Positions 32,777 through 42,242 of a stretch of 64,000 bases of DNA are shown in pieces (the first letter of the stretch is position 1; each line of letters begins with the position of its first letter). The position numbers and the translations under genes are program-made. The notes under the pieces are model-generated. The model was not told the DNA's origin. It saw nothing but the letters and a program-made list of their open reading frames with translations, and did no database searches. The stretch is taken from the NCBI RefSeq assembly GCF_000576305.1, contig NZ_BAVZ01000014.1, positions 44,605 through 108,604 of the forward strand, written 5' to 3'. Source of the DNA: Paenibacillus pini JCM 16418 (GTDB lineage Bacteria > Bacillota > Bacilli > Paenibacillales > Paenibacillaceae).

Positions 32777-34456
32777 TTGTCTAAAAAAAATAATAGCGAT
32801 AAATTGACGGTATTTGCGTTGGGCGGCGTCGGTGAAATCGGAAAAAATATGTATGTCGTTCAATACGCCAATGATATCGTAGTAGTTGATTCAGGGCTTA
32901 AGTTCCCGGAAGAGGACATGCTCGGAATCGACATTGTCATCCCGGATATTAGCTACTTGACGGAAAATCGTGACAAAGTGAGAGGCATTTTGCTGACACA
33001 CGGACATGAAGACCACATCGGTGGATTGCCTTACGTTCTGAAACATCTAAATGTTCCTGTGTATGGAACAAAGCTTACTCTTGGCCTTGTTGAGAACAAG
33101 CTAAAAGAAGCCAATTTGCTTGGTGAAACTAAGCGTATTCTGATTGATGAAGATTCCGAAGTCGTTTTAGGATCGACGCTTAAAGCATCTTTCTTCAGAA
33201 CTAATCACAGTATTCCAGACTCTGTCGGAATTTGTATTGCTACTCCAGAAGGCAACGTAGTTCATACGGGTGACTTTAAATTTGATCATACGCCAGTTAA
33301 TGGTCAGTATGCGAATTTACAGCGAATGGCTGCAATCGGTGAAGAAGGCGTATTGGTACTTATGTCAGACAGTACAAATGCTGAGAAACCAGGTTTTACT
33401 CCTTCGGAGAAAAATGTTGGTGTGGTGCTAGAGGATATTTTCCGTAAAGCTGCACAGCGTGTTGTTATTGCGACATTTGCATCTAATGTACACCGCATTC
33501 AACAAGTTGTTAATGCAGCTGAATCAACAGGCCGCAAAATTACGGTTATTGGCCGTAGCATGGTTAATGTGGTTGCAATCGCTTCTGATCTTGGATATCT
33601 TAATGTTCCAGATGGCATGTTGATTGAGCCAGAAGAAGTAAATAAAATGGCTGCTGATCGTGTAGTTGTACTATGTACAGGCAGTCAGGGCGAGCCAATG
33701 TCAGCATTGACACGTATGGCACGTTCTACACATCGTAAAGTAGATATCTTACCAGGTGATACTGTTATCATTGCCGCGACTCCAGTTCCGGGTAATGAAA
33801 AATATGTCGGCCGTACAATCGATGAATTATTCCGTTTAGGTGCTGATGTTATTTATAGCGGTGCTAACTCTGGTATTCACGTATCTGGACATGGTAGTCA
33901 AGAAGAATTGAAATTAATGCTGAACTTGATGAAACCTAAGTTCTTCCTACCTATTCACGGTGAATATCGTATGCAACGTCGTCATGCTTTGCTGGCTGAA
34001 GCTGTAGGCGTAGATCCAGACAATATATTTATTACCGATATTGGAGAAATTGTTGAAGTCCAAGGCGGAGCTGCACGTAGAGCTGGTAAAGTTACTGCAG
34101 GTAATGTATTGATTGATGGTTTGGGAGTTGGGGACGTTGGTAACATCGTTCTTCGTGACCGTAAATTACTGTCTCAAGATGGTATTTTGGTCGTTGTTGT
34201 CACTCTTAGCAAACAAGATGGGACTATTATGTCGGGACCAGACATCATTTCGAGAGGATTCGTTTATGTTCGTGAATCAGAAGGACTTCTGGATGAAGCG
34301 AACCGAATCGTATCGAGTACGCTCCTGAAGCTGATGAGCGAGAATGTAAATGAATGGGCTTCTCTCAAAACCGGAGTTAAGGATGCTTTGGGTCGATTCT
34401 TATATGAACAAACCCGTCGTAGACCGATGATACTTCCTATTATTATGGAAGTATAA
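32777..34456 (+). CDS. rnjB: Ribonuclease J (J2-like by synteny, with intact active site)
   Basis: Encodes 559 aa of the metallo-beta-lactamase/beta-CASP family; 5'-3' exo- and endoribonuclease in rRNA and mRNA processing. Metal motif THGHEDHIGGLPYV has the full HxHxDH. Further ligands sit in HTGDFKFD, and the beta-CASP motifs in HVSGHGSQEELKLMLNL and FFLPIHGEYRMQ. Its position after dapA and its C-terminal half (LLSQDGILVVVV, FVYVRESEG, ending PIIMEV) match B. subtilis RNase J2. J2 there has a degraded HxHxDH motif; this copy does not. TTG 32777 follows GGAGGG at 32761-32766. Confidence 0.92.
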   Translation: MSKKNNSDKLTVFALGGVGEIGKNMYVVQYANDIVVVDSGLKFPEEDMLGIDIVIPDISYLTENRDKVRGILLTHGHEDHIGGLPYVLKHLNVPVYGTKLTLGLVENKLKEANLLGETKRILIDEDSEVVLGSTLKASFFRTNHSIPDSVGICIATPEGNVVHTGDFKFDHTPVNGQYANLQRMAAIGEEGVLVLMSDSTNAEKPGFTPSEKNVGVVLEDIFRKAAQRVVIATFASNVHRIQQVVNAAESTGRKITVIGRSMVNVVAIASDLGYLNVPDGMLIEPEEVNKMAADRVVVLCTGSQGEPMSALTRMARSTHRKVDILPGDTVIIAATPVPGNEKYVGRTIDELFRLGADVIYSGANSGIHVSGHGSQEELKLMLNLMKPKFFLPIHGEYRMQRRHALLAEAVGVDPDNIFITDIGEIVEVQGGAARRAGKVTAGNVLIDGLGVGDVGNIVLRDRKLLSQDGILVVVVTLSKQDGTIMSGPDIISRGFVYVRESEGLLDEANRIVSSTLLKLMSENVNEWASLKTGVKDALGRFLYEQTRRRPMILPIIMEV

Positions 34457-34499
34457 TGTATAAACTGAATAGACTTTGGTCTTGAAATAAGCACACAGT

Positions 34500-34552
34500 C
34501 GCCCCCTTTTCGCAGGCAATAATGGACGGTTTCTTGCGAAAAGGGGGCTTTT
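34500..34552 (+). terminator. Strong terminator after rnjB
   Basis: GCCCCCTTTTCGCA (34501-34514) and TGCGAAAAGGGGGC (34535-34548) form a perfect 14-bp stem, followed by TTTTA. It could act on both strands. Confidence 0.85.
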
Positions 34553-34577
34553 ATGTGTTTTTTTGAGTTAATGTACT

Positions 34578-34615
34578 AAAGAAACACGCAAGTCACAAAG
34601 ACCTGCGTGTTCTTT
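34578..34615. terminator. Second hairpin between rnjB and tepA
   Basis: AAAGAAACACGCAAGTC pairs with GACCTGCGTGTTCTTT around loop ACAAA, with minor mismatches. Only a short T-run follows on the + strand. It may insulate tepA from upstream readthrough. Confidence 0.55.
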
Positions 34616-34708
34616 AGGGTGTTATCGTATTTTGAATAAAATCTTACTCTTTTCCGGCATACTACAATCAATATCATCTTGATTTTACTGGGAAAGGATC
34701 GTGCATAC

Positions 34709-35500
34709 ATGGTACATAATGATGAGCTTGATACGAACTATATTCAAGAGGAGCCCGCGCCAAATGCTCCTGAACCTGTTCAACCCACTTCACCTTCTCC
34801 ATCAGTGATACGTGAACCAACCGTACTCGATACCATCCAGCAACTGGGTCAGACTTCTGTTGCAGAATCGAATGAATCCAATATTTTTTGCATGACGATT
34901 ATTGGTCAAATTGAAGGACATATGGTTCTACCTCCGCAGAACAAAACGACGAAATATGAGCATATTATTCCGCAACTCGTTGCAGCTGAACAGAATCGTA
35001 AACTCGAAGGAATTCTGATTATACTGAATACCGTGGGTGGTGATGTTGAAGCAGGGCTTGCTATAGCCGAAATGATTACTTCGTTAACCAAACCTACTGT
35101 GACAGTTGTCATCGGCGGTGGCCACAGTATCGGTGTTCCTATTGCTGTTGCATCAACCTATTCCATTATTGCAGAAAGTGCAACGATGACTATACATCCC
35201 ATTAGGCTTAATGGGCTCGTAATCGGCGTTCCACAAACCTTTGAATATATGGAAAAAATGCAGGAACGGGTTGTAAAGTTCGTTACATCTCATTCGCGCA
35301 TATCTGAAGAAAGATTTAGAGAGTTGATGTTTCAGACAGGTGAATTGAACAGGGATATCGGAACGGCAGTTGGAGGTGCCGATGCAGTAAAGTATGGTCT
35401 AATGGATCAGGTAGGGGGAATCGGGCATGCCTTAGCCAGACTCAACCAGCTTATTGATGATAAGAATAGAGTCTCTATAGCGGAGGGGATTACGCAATGA
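34709..35500 (+). CDS. tepA: ClpP-family serine protease TepA (YmfB)
   Basis: Encodes 263 aa of the ClpP/crotonase fold. A Pro-rich N-terminal extension (about 1-60; EEPAPNAPEPVQPTSPSPS) precedes the domain. The nucleophile Ser lies in IGGGHSIGVPIAVAS, and the His is probably in TMTIHPIRLNGLVIG. VPQTFEYMEKMQERVVKFV is typical of TepA. In B. subtilis TepA was described as enhancing presecretory protein translocation and lies just before ylzJ and spoIIIE. ATG 34709 follows GGGAAAGGA. It overlaps ylzJ by 4 bases. Confidence 0.93.
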   Translation: MVHNDELDTNYIQEEPAPNAPEPVQPTSPSPSVIREPTVLDTIQQLGQTSVAESNESNIFCMTIIGQIEGHMVLPPQNKTTKYEHIIPQLVAAEQNRKLEGILIILNTVGGDVEAGLAIAEMITSLTKPTVTVVIGGGHSIGVPIAVASTYSIIAESATMTIHPIRLNGLVIGVPQTFEYMEKMQERVVKFVTSHSRISEERFRELMFQTGELNRDIGTAVGGADAVKYGLMDQVGGIGHALARLNQLIDDKNRVSIAEGITQ

Positions 35501-35730
35501 CGCTGCATACAATTATCCCACTTGAGGCTATTTGGGAAGGAGCAGACAAGCTCGATCAACCTTCTGAAGAGGTGACTATACAAGGAGTATTAATGCAGGT
35601 GAATCCTCTAGGTAATAATGAAGCGCAAATCGTAAGACTTCTTGGTTGCCCTCTTGGCGATTATTTGAATCCTGCGTTTGCACCAGGGCAAATTATTCAT
35701 TATATCCCCACACTGAAAATGGATTTATAG
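35497..35730 (+). CDS. ylzJ: YlzJ-like small protein
   Basis: Encodes 77 aa of the YlzJ family, function unknown. The N-terminus MTLHTIIPLEAIWEG and the segment YLNPAFAPGQIIH are characteristic. It is coupled to tepA by an ATGA overlap and lies directly upstream of spoIIIE, as in B. subtilis. It has no membrane segment or known catalytic motif. The conserved coupling suggests a role with TepA, but that is inference. Confidence 0.88.
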   Translation: MTLHTIIPLEAIWEGADKLDQPSEEVTIQGVLMQVNPLGNNEAQIVRLLGCPLGDYLNPAFAPGQIIHYIPTLKMDL

Positions 35731-35766
35731 AAGGATAAACAGAACATAGGTGCCCACGGAATTATA

Positions 35767-35775
35767 TGGTATAAT
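35767..35775 (+). promoter_or_regulatory. Extended -10 promoter of spoIIIE
   Basis: TGGTATAAT: a perfect TATAAT (35770-35775) with TG at 35767-35768. The -35 region is poor (TAGGTG, 35747-35752), which an extended -10 can compensate. The predicted leader is very short (about 15 nt). Confidence 0.45.
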
Positions 35776-35795
35776 ATTGTTCCGGGGGTGACATT

Positions 35796-38453
35796 TTGGC
35801 TAAACGAAGAAGGAAAAAGAAGGCTTCACTGACTAATGTACTGAAGTATGAAATATATGGAATAATTCTAATTACTCTTTCCGTTATTGCGCTTTCAGGA
35901 GAGGCCAAGGTTGGATGGTCTTTGTCCAAAATGTTTGGGCTTTTGCTAGGGAGATTTTACTTTATTATCCCATTGATCGGGATTTATCTGGGACTTGCTG
36001 TTATGATACAGCGCAAATGGCCTAGTCGATGGAGTACACGTAAGACGGGGATTTTACTAGTGGTACTAGCTTTGACTTTGATGAGCAGTATTTCTTCATT
36101 GGGAACTAAGATACCACCTAATATTATAAGTCCGTCGTCGATTATTACCCAAGTACATAATGATTTGCAGGGAAGTTTGTTAACTTCTGCCGTTAATGGT
36201 GATCGTTCGATGATGAACAAAGACATTAGTGGAGGGTATATCGGGGCGCTTCAATTTGCAGTGCTGTTCTGGCTATTCGGTAGCTTAGGATCTAAATTAA
36301 TGCTTGTGGTCATGTTTATCATTAGCTTTATGTTAATTACGAACCTGTCTTATGTGGATTTATTACGAATCTTCCGCACTCGAGTGATGAAAGTGGGAGG
36401 AGAAATGCATAAGAGAATCGGATCCAACCGACAGCAGACTCCACTCACGAAATCTGGAAAGTCTACCGCTTCAACTAGAGCACCTTTACTTCCGACCGAA
36501 GACGAGGAAGATGAATTTGATGATTTTGTAGTTCCGAAGTCAAAACGTTCTACACCTGTGTTCTTCCAAATGTTTGGTAGCAGGTTTGCTAAGCAGGAAA
36601 AGGATTACCAAGAGGATGAGGAGCTCGATGGCCGCGATATTCTTGAAGGTATTAAAGATTATCCTTCTAAACCTGCAAAAGCTTCAAAAGGTCCGTACGA
36701 TCATTTATTAAGACAAAGCTTAGATAATCCTAATAAGCAGGGATTGGATGTGGAACGCGAAGAAGTGTTTCAAGCGCCGACCCCTATTATCCGTGATTTC
36801 TTTGAGCAAGTGAAATCTGAAGGTGTTGGTGAAGAAGATTGGGATGATCCACATGTGAATGATTCTGTTGGAGATGAATCAGTTCAGTTGAATGCTGAAG
36901 CTGATGACGAGTTAGGTGATGTTTTGAATGACGGTTCAAGTGTAAGTGATACAAATACATCGGAATCCGCTCAAGGTGAGTCTCTTGATGGTGGGGAGAA
37001 GCCAAGCATTCCCGTTCCGCCACCAAAGCCATACAAGATTCCGCCCTTCCGTCTTTTGGCTAAGCCCCAAACTGGAGGGAAAGCTGGAGATCAACAGGAT
37101 TATATGCAGACGGCGAGGAAGCTTGAAGCTACAATGGAAAGCTTTGGTGTTCGAGCTAAGGTACTTGAGGTTGTTCGCGGACCCGCAGTAACTCGTTATG
37201 AAATTCAGCCGGATATAGGTGTTAAGGTCAGTCGGATCGTTGGATTGACTGATGATATCGCACTGGCACTTGCCGCCAAGGATATCCGGATGGAAGCGCC
37301 GATTCCAGGTAAATCAGCCATAGGCATTGAAGTTCCAAATAATGAAGTATCACTTGTTACGATGCGTGAAGTCATGGAAACACCCATTTTTCAAGATGCC
37401 CAATCTAAATTATCTATTGCGTTCGGACGTGACATATCTGGTCAAACGATAGTGGGTAATTTGGCTAAAATGCCCCATCTACTCGTTGCAGGTGCAACAG
37501 GCTCAGGTAAATCCGTATGTATTAACGGTATAATTACAAGTATTTTGTATAAAGCCAAACCAGATGAAGTTAAGTTTCTTATGGTTGATCCCAAAATGGT
37601 GGAGCTTAATGTTTACAATGGGATTCCCCATTTGTTAGCACCGGTTGTAACCGATCCGAAACGTGCCTCCTTGGCCTTGAAGAAAATTGTGGTTGAGATG
37701 GAAAAGCGTTATGAATTATTTTCGAAATCAGGGACGCGGAATATTGAAGGTTATAATAATTTAATGAAAGATAATTTGCCAGCGGTGCTCCCTTATATTG
37801 TCGTCATTGTGGATGAGCTTGCTGATCTAATGATGGTAGCTGCGAACGATGTGGAAGAAGCTATTACTAGATTGGCACAAATGGCCCGTGCTGCAGGTAT
37901 TCACTTAATTATTGCTACTCAGCGCCCGTCCGTAGATGTAATCACGGGTGTAATTAAGGCGAATATTCCCTCACGAATTGCCTTTGGTGTGTCATCGCAA
38001 GTAGATTCTCGTACTATTCTAGATATGGCAGGTGCCGAGAAACTTCTTGGCCGCGGTGATATGTTGTTTATGCCAATGGGTTCTTCCAAGCCGATCCGTG
38101 TTCAGGGTGCATTTATGACTGACCAGGAAGTGGAAATTATTGTTGATTATGTGCGAGAACAAGGCGAAGCTAAGTATGATGAGTCCCTAGTGCCCGAAAT
38201 AGAGGAAACCACTACCGATGGAAATGAAGTTCTTGATGAACTTTACGATCAAGCGGTTCAAATCGTTCTTGAAGCGAAGCAGGCATCGGTTTCGTTACTA
38301 CAGCGGAGAATGAGGGTAGGATATACTAGAGCAGCACGTCTGATTGACTCGATGGAAGCAAGAGGTATCATCGGTCCTTATGAGGGTAGTAAGCCAAGAG
38401 AAGTATTGATGTCGATGGAGCAATATCAGCAAAACAATCGAATTAGTTCTTAA
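35796..38453 (+). CDS. spoIIIE: DNA translocase SpoIIIE/FtsK
   Basis: Encodes 885 aa. It pumps the chromosome into the forespore at the sporulation septum. A basic N-terminus (AKRRRKKKA) precedes four membrane segments (about 20-195), then an acidic Ser/Asp-rich linker (about 215-400). The RecA-like motor has Walker A GATGSGKSV (about 565-573) and Walker B IVVIVDELADLMM. The gamma winged-helix domain that reads SRS/KOPS polarity sequences is at the C-terminus (SLLQRRMRVGYTRAARLIDSMEARG). TTG 35796 follows GGGGGTG at 35783-35789. Confidence 0.95.
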   Translation: MAKRRRKKKASLTNVLKYEIYGIILITLSVIALSGEAKVGWSLSKMFGLLLGRFYFIIPLIGIYLGLAVMIQRKWPSRWSTRKTGILLVVLALTLMSSISSLGTKIPPNIISPSSIITQVHNDLQGSLLTSAVNGDRSMMNKDISGGYIGALQFAVLFWLFGSLGSKLMLVVMFIISFMLITNLSYVDLLRIFRTRVMKVGGEMHKRIGSNRQQTPLTKSGKSTASTRAPLLPTEDEEDEFDDFVVPKSKRSTPVFFQMFGSRFAKQEKDYQEDEELDGRDILEGIKDYPSKPAKASKGPYDHLLRQSLDNPNKQGLDVEREEVFQAPTPIIRDFFEQVKSEGVGEEDWDDPHVNDSVGDESVQLNAEADDELGDVLNDGSSVSDTNTSESAQGESLDGGEKPSIPVPPPKPYKIPPFRLLAKPQTGGKAGDQQDYMQTARKLEATMESFGVRAKVLEVVRGPAVTRYEIQPDIGVKVSRIVGLTDDIALALAAKDIRMEAPIPGKSAIGIEVPNNEVSLVTMREVMETPIFQDAQSKLSIAFGRDISGQTIVGNLAKMPHLLVAGATGSGKSVCINGIITSILYKAKPDEVKFLMVDPKMVELNVYNGIPHLLAPVVTDPKRASLALKKIVVEMEKRYELFSKSGTRNIEGYNNLMKDNLPAVLPYIVVIVDELADLMMVAANDVEEAITRLAQMARAAGIHLIIATQRPSVDVITGVIKANIPSRIAFGVSSQVDSRTILDMAGAEKLLGRGDMLFMPMGSSKPIRVQGAFMTDQEVEIIVDYVREQGEAKYDESLVPEIEETTTDGNEVLDELYDQAVQIVLEAKQASVSLLQRRMRVGYTRAARLIDSMEARGIIGPYEGSKPREVLMSMEQYQQNNRISS

Positions 38454-38472
38454 TTAATCTCATTTTTTAATC

Positions 38473-38549
38473 AAACCTTTCTGACCAGAGGCAATACCAC
38501 ATTCAGCGTTACTAAATGTGGTATTGTCACTGATGCAGGGAGGTTTTTT
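38473..38549 (+). terminator. Composite terminator after spoIIIE
   Basis: An inner perfect stem AATACCACATT/AATGTGGTATT (38492-38502/38514-38524) is enclosed by AAACCT/AGGTTT (38473-38478/38541-38546), and ends in TTTTTTG. Confidence 0.7.
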
Positions 38550-38609
38550 GTATTGTATTCGATTCGTAATTGTTGACACTCTCAGGTTAAAGCTTGTCTC
38601 TTCTGAAGT

Positions 38610-38639
38610 GCATAGGATATGGGGGCGATTGTCATAATA
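38610..38639 (+). promoter_or_regulatory. SigG-type promoter of sleB
   Basis: GCATA (38610-38614), 18-base spacer, CATAATA (38633-38639). This fits the forespore SigG consensus GHATR-N18-CATWHTA in every defined position. sleB is SigG-dependent in B. subtilis. Confidence 0.65.
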
Positions 38640-38686
38640 ACCTTAGCCATCCTGTTAATCCACAAGAGAAAGGTAGAGCTTATGAT

Positions 38687-39547
38687 ATGAAAAAGGTAAA
38701 AATATGGATCACTATCGGTTTAACCGTTGTGCTATCGGGTGCTATGTTCGCAGAGCTGCAACCGTGGTCTGAACATACACGGGTTACTGCATCTCCGCAA
38801 TTAACAAACGCCGATGAACAATTGGATCAAGATTCTGTTCCAACGTTTGGTACAGTTTTGCTTAAGTATGGTGCATCGGGTCAGGATATTTACGAGCTCC
38901 AGGGCCGCCTCAAACATTTGGGATTCTATAGTGGCAAAATTGATAGTCAATTTGGTGCTACAACACTAAAAGCTGTGAAATGGTTCCAATCGGAATTTGG
39001 TATAAAGGCGGATGGATCGGTTGGGCCCAAGACCAAGCTGAAACTATATAATGCTACTAAGAATTGGAAGCCTGCGGGTACAGCGGCCAATCCTAATCCC
39101 TCAGGTTCGAATTCTGGAACAAAGCCATCCACTGATAAAGATAAAGATAAGGATAAGAATTCTCAGATGTCTTCTTCAAATACGATGGGACTTTCAGAGA
39201 ACGACCTCAAAATCATGGCTAATGCGGTTTATGGTGAATCTCGGGGTGAGCCGTTTGAAGGGCAAGTTGCCGTCGCCGCAGTTATACTCAACCGGGTTAA
39301 ATCACCTAGCTTTCCCAATACGACCTCAGGCGTAATATTTCAGCCAGGAGCCTTCACAGCTGTAGCGGACGGTCAGATTTGGCTCGAACCCAATGATGTA
39401 GCTCGCAAGGCCGTTCAACAGGCGCTAAACGGTTGGGATCCAAGTGGTGGCTGTTTGTATTATTTTAATCCGAAGACGGCAACATCAAAGTGGATTTGGA
39501 GCCGACCACAAGTGAAAACGATTGGACAACATATTTTCTGTATGTAA
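38687..39547 (+). CDS. sleB: Spore cortex-lytic enzyme SleB-type cell wall hydrolase
   Basis: Encodes 286 aa. A signal peptide/anchor covers about residues 5-24. A peptidoglycan-binding domain (about 60-125; GQDIYELQGRLKHLGFYSG, FGATTLKAVKWFQSEFG) is followed by a Pro/Ser/Lys/Asp linker with KDKDKDKDK. The C-terminal Hydrolase_2 domain has NAVYGESRGEPFEGQVAVAA with the catalytic Glu, and CLYYFNP. SleB digests muramic-lactam cortex peptidoglycan during germination. ATG 38687 begins a good signal peptide, with AAAGGTAG upstream. In B. subtilis sleB is paired with ypeB; no ypeB is adjacent here. Confidence 0.88.
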   Translation: MKKVKIWITIGLTVVLSGAMFAELQPWSEHTRVTASPQLTNADEQLDQDSVPTFGTVLLKYGASGQDIYELQGRLKHLGFYSGKIDSQFGATTLKAVKWFQSEFGIKADGSVGPKTKLKLYNATKNWKPAGTAANPNPSGSNSGTKPSTDKDKDKDKNSQMSSSNTMGLSENDLKIMANAVYGESRGEPFEGQVAVAAVILNRVKSPSFPNTTSGVIFQPGAFTAVADGQIWLEPNDVARKAVQQALNGWDPSGGCLYYFNPKTATSKWIWSRPQVKTIGQHIFCM

Positions 39548-39566
39548 CAAGAAACACTCTGGAAAC

Positions 39567-39600
39567 AGCAACCGAAGGGTTTGTCTTCGGTTGCTTCTTC
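39567..39600 (+). terminator. Intrinsic terminator after sleB
   Basis: GCAACCGAAG (39568-39577) pairs perfectly with CTTCGGTTGC (39585-39594), followed by TTCTTC. Strong stem, weak U-tract. Confidence 0.7.
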
Positions 39601-39677
39601 ACTTTCGAATGGGTTAGAATGGATAATAATCGAGAGCGTGATTCTTTATAAATTCATGGCTAAAGGAGCTTGGAACC

Positions 39678-40958
39678 TTGGATAAAACGGGATTTCAACA
39701 TGGAAAAGCGAAGCGTGTTCGGCTTCACGTACTGCCGACAAAACGTTTCAAGACTTTTGCGATTTCACTATTTGCGGGCACACCGCTTACGGAGGAAACC
39801 GTTACCAGCACGGCATTAATTCCCTTTGTGCTTCGGCGAGGAACAGCTTCCTATCCGGAAACAATTCAATTTCGGGAACAGCTTGAACAAATGTATGGAG
39901 CCGGATTCGGTTTTGACGTATATAAGCGCGGAGATTATCAAATGGTCCAGTTCAGAATGGATACCATCAATGATTCTTTTGTGAAAAGTGAGGAAAGTCT
40001 ACTTGAATCGTCTTTTGCTTTTTTAGGAGAAGTAGTTACTCGTCCTGCGCTTGAAGATGGACATTTCCGTAAGTCCTATGTGCAGGCCGAAAAAGAAAAT
40101 GTACGTAAAAAATTAGATTCCATTGTTAATGATAAAATCCGCTATGCTTCGGAACGGTGTATTGAGGAGATGTGTAGCAACGAGCCTTATCGCCTTCACC
40201 CTCTTGGACAACGCAAAGATTTGGATCAAATCAATGCAGAGAATCTTTATGATGCTTATCAGCAATGGTTGCAAAATTCCAGCATGGATTTGTATGTTGT
40301 TGGGGATACATCACTGGAAGAAGTGCAGGAACTTGTTACGAAATACTTTGAACTTGGCGATGCACCCGGAATCACTTACAAACCTAATGCTTCGATCCGT
40401 GAAGTGCGTGATGTGAAGACGGTGGTGGAGAAACTTGAAGTCAGTCAAGGGAAGCTGAACCTTGGTCTTCGTACGTCTATTAATTACAGTGATGATCTAT
40501 ATGCATCAGCTTTAATGTATAACGGTATTTTGGGTGGATACCCTCACTCCAAGCTGTTCATCAATGTTCGCGAGAAAGAAAGTCTCGCTTACTATGCCTC
40601 ATCCCGCTACGATGGTCACAAAGGCATCGGGACAATACAATCGGGTATTGAGGTTCAGAACTACGAGAAGGCATTAGAAATCATTCAGCGTCAGTTAGAA
40701 GAGATGCGCGCTGGGAATATAACCGAGCTTGAAATGTCTCAAACGAAAGCAATGATTCGTAATCTGCTTCGCGAAATCGATGATTCTGCTTTTGAAATGA
40801 TTGCGTATGACTTCAATCGTCAATTTTCAGGTAAAGATCGTTCTCGTGCTGAATTACTAAATCAGGTGGAGAATATCAGTATAGATGATGTCAAGGCAGC
40901 CGCATTAACTTTTGAACTGGATACGATTTATTTTCTGAAAGGGCAGGAGGAGGAATAG
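39678..40958 (+). CDS. ymfF: M16-family protein YmfF (EF-P modification-associated)
   Basis: Encodes 426 aa of the M16 fold. The zinc motif HxxEH is missing, so it is probably the non-catalytic partner of a heterodimer with YmfH, as in two-subunit M16 peptidases. Family segments are VLRRGTASYPE, AEKENVRKKLDSIVNDKIRY, and GGYPHSKLFINVREKESLAYY. In B. subtilis the ymfF-ymfH-ymfI group is associated with 5-aminopentanol modification of EF-P. TTG 39678 follows AAAGGAGC. ymfH starts three bases after its stop. Confidence 0.9.
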   Translation: MDKTGFQHGKAKRVRLHVLPTKRFKTFAISLFAGTPLTEETVTSTALIPFVLRRGTASYPETIQFREQLEQMYGAGFGFDVYKRGDYQMVQFRMDTINDSFVKSEESLLESSFAFLGEVVTRPALEDGHFRKSYVQAEKENVRKKLDSIVNDKIRYASERCIEEMCSNEPYRLHPLGQRKDLDQINAENLYDAYQQWLQNSSMDLYVVGDTSLEEVQELVTKYFELGDAPGITYKPNASIREVRDVKTVVEKLEVSQGKLNLGLRTSINYSDDLYASALMYNGILGGYPHSKLFINVREKESLAYYASSRYDGHKGIGTIQSGIEVQNYEKALEIIQRQLEEMRAGNITELEMSQTKAMIRNLLREIDDSAFEMIAYDFNRQFSGKDRSRAELLNQVENISIDDVKAAALTFELDTIYFLKGQEEE

Positions 40959-40961
40959 CCG

Positions 40962-42242
40962 GTGGAAAAACTTCAATACGATCAGCTACAGGAAAGCCTA
41001 TATTACGAAGTGATGGACAACGGGCTGCATGTATATGTTCTGCCAAAGCCAGGATTTCAGAAAACATATGCAACATTTGCGACCAAATATGGCTCAGTGG
41101 ATAATCATTTTAAGGTAGAAGGACAGGACGAAGTCAAAGTACCTGACGGGATCGCTCATTTTCTAGAGCATAAAATGTTTGAGGAGCCAACAGGCGATAT
41201 TTTTGCAACTTTTGCTACCAATGGGGCCTCGGCTAATGCTTTTACAAGTTTTGATCAAACGGTGTACCTGTTCTCGGCGACGGAGAATATTACAACGAAC
41301 CTTGAAACATTGATCAATTTCGTACAAAACCCTTACTTTACGGATCAAAATGTGGATAAAGAGAAGGGCATTATCGGACAGGAAATTAATATGTATCAAG
41401 ACAATGCAGACTGGAGAGTATACTTTGGCTTAATCGAAGCCATGTATTCCATTCATCCTGTTCATATCGATATTGCGGGTACAGTGGAATCCATTAGCAC
41501 CATCACGAAAGAAACATTGTATAACTGCTACCATTCATTTTATCACCCAAGCAATATGCTATTGTTTGTAGTGGGTGGTGTGAAGCCTGAGGAAGTATTT
41601 GAGCTGGTTCGTAACAATCAAGCGCAAAAAACGTATGAAAAACAAGGTAGTATTGAAAGATTATTTGAGCCTGAACAAATAGGCGTTGCGGAGAAAAAAC
41701 GAGTTAGTAAACTCGCGGTTTCCATGCCTAAGTGTTTATTTGGGTTTAAAGATAAAAGTTTTGGGGCAACAGGCAAAGATCTTTTGAAAAGTGATTTGAC
41801 AACCAAGCTGATGCTCGATCTGTTGTTTGGTTCTAGCACACCACTATATCAGAAGCTTTATGATGAAGACTTGATATCTGACAGCTTCTCACATGAATAT
41901 AATAGCTCCCCGCAATATGCTTTCTCAGCAGCAGGAGGAGATACTCGCGATCCCGATGAGATGCTGGCGAGAATTCGTACCGAAGTGGATGCGATTGTTT
42001 CTAGCGGTTTTAAACAGGTTGATTTTGAAAGAGCACGCAAGAAGAAGATTGGTGGATATTTGCGTATGCTTAACTCTCCAGAAAATATTGCTCATGAATT
42101 TACGAAATATCAGTTCCGTGGAAGTGATTTTTTCTCTGTTGTGCAGGTTTATGAATCCATTACATTAGACGATGTAAATACACGTCTGCGTGAACATATT
42201 GATTGGGATCAATTGGCCATATCCATCGTGGTGAATCCTTAA
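40962..42242 (+). CDS. ymfH: M16 zinc peptidase YmfH (EF-P modification-associated)
   Basis: Encodes 426 aa with an intact inverted zinc motif HFLEH in GIAHFLEHKMFE (about residues 66-70) and the distal Glu region EKGIIGQEINMYQD. It is therefore likely the catalytic partner of YmfF. The C-terminal half has LLFGSSTPLYQKLYDEDLI. GTG 40962 follows GGAGGAGGAAT at 40946-40956. Its TAA overlaps the ymfI ATG by one base, giving strong coupling of the three genes. Confidence 0.9.
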   Translation: MEKLQYDQLQESLYYEVMDNGLHVYVLPKPGFQKTYATFATKYGSVDNHFKVEGQDEVKVPDGIAHFLEHKMFEEPTGDIFATFATNGASANAFTSFDQTVYLFSATENITTNLETLINFVQNPYFTDQNVDKEKGIIGQEINMYQDNADWRVYFGLIEAMYSIHPVHIDIAGTVESISTITKETLYNCYHSFYHPSNMLLFVVGGVKPEEVFELVRNNQAQKTYEKQGSIERLFEPEQIGVAEKKRVSKLAVSMPKCLFGFKDKSFGATGKDLLKSDLTTKLMLDLLFGSSTPLYQKLYDEDLISDSFSHEYNSSPQYAFSAAGGDTRDPDEMLARIRTEVDAIVSSGFKQVDFERARKKKIGGYLRMLNSPENIAHEFTKYQFRGSDFFSVVQVYESITLDDVNTRLREHIDWDQLAISIVVNP

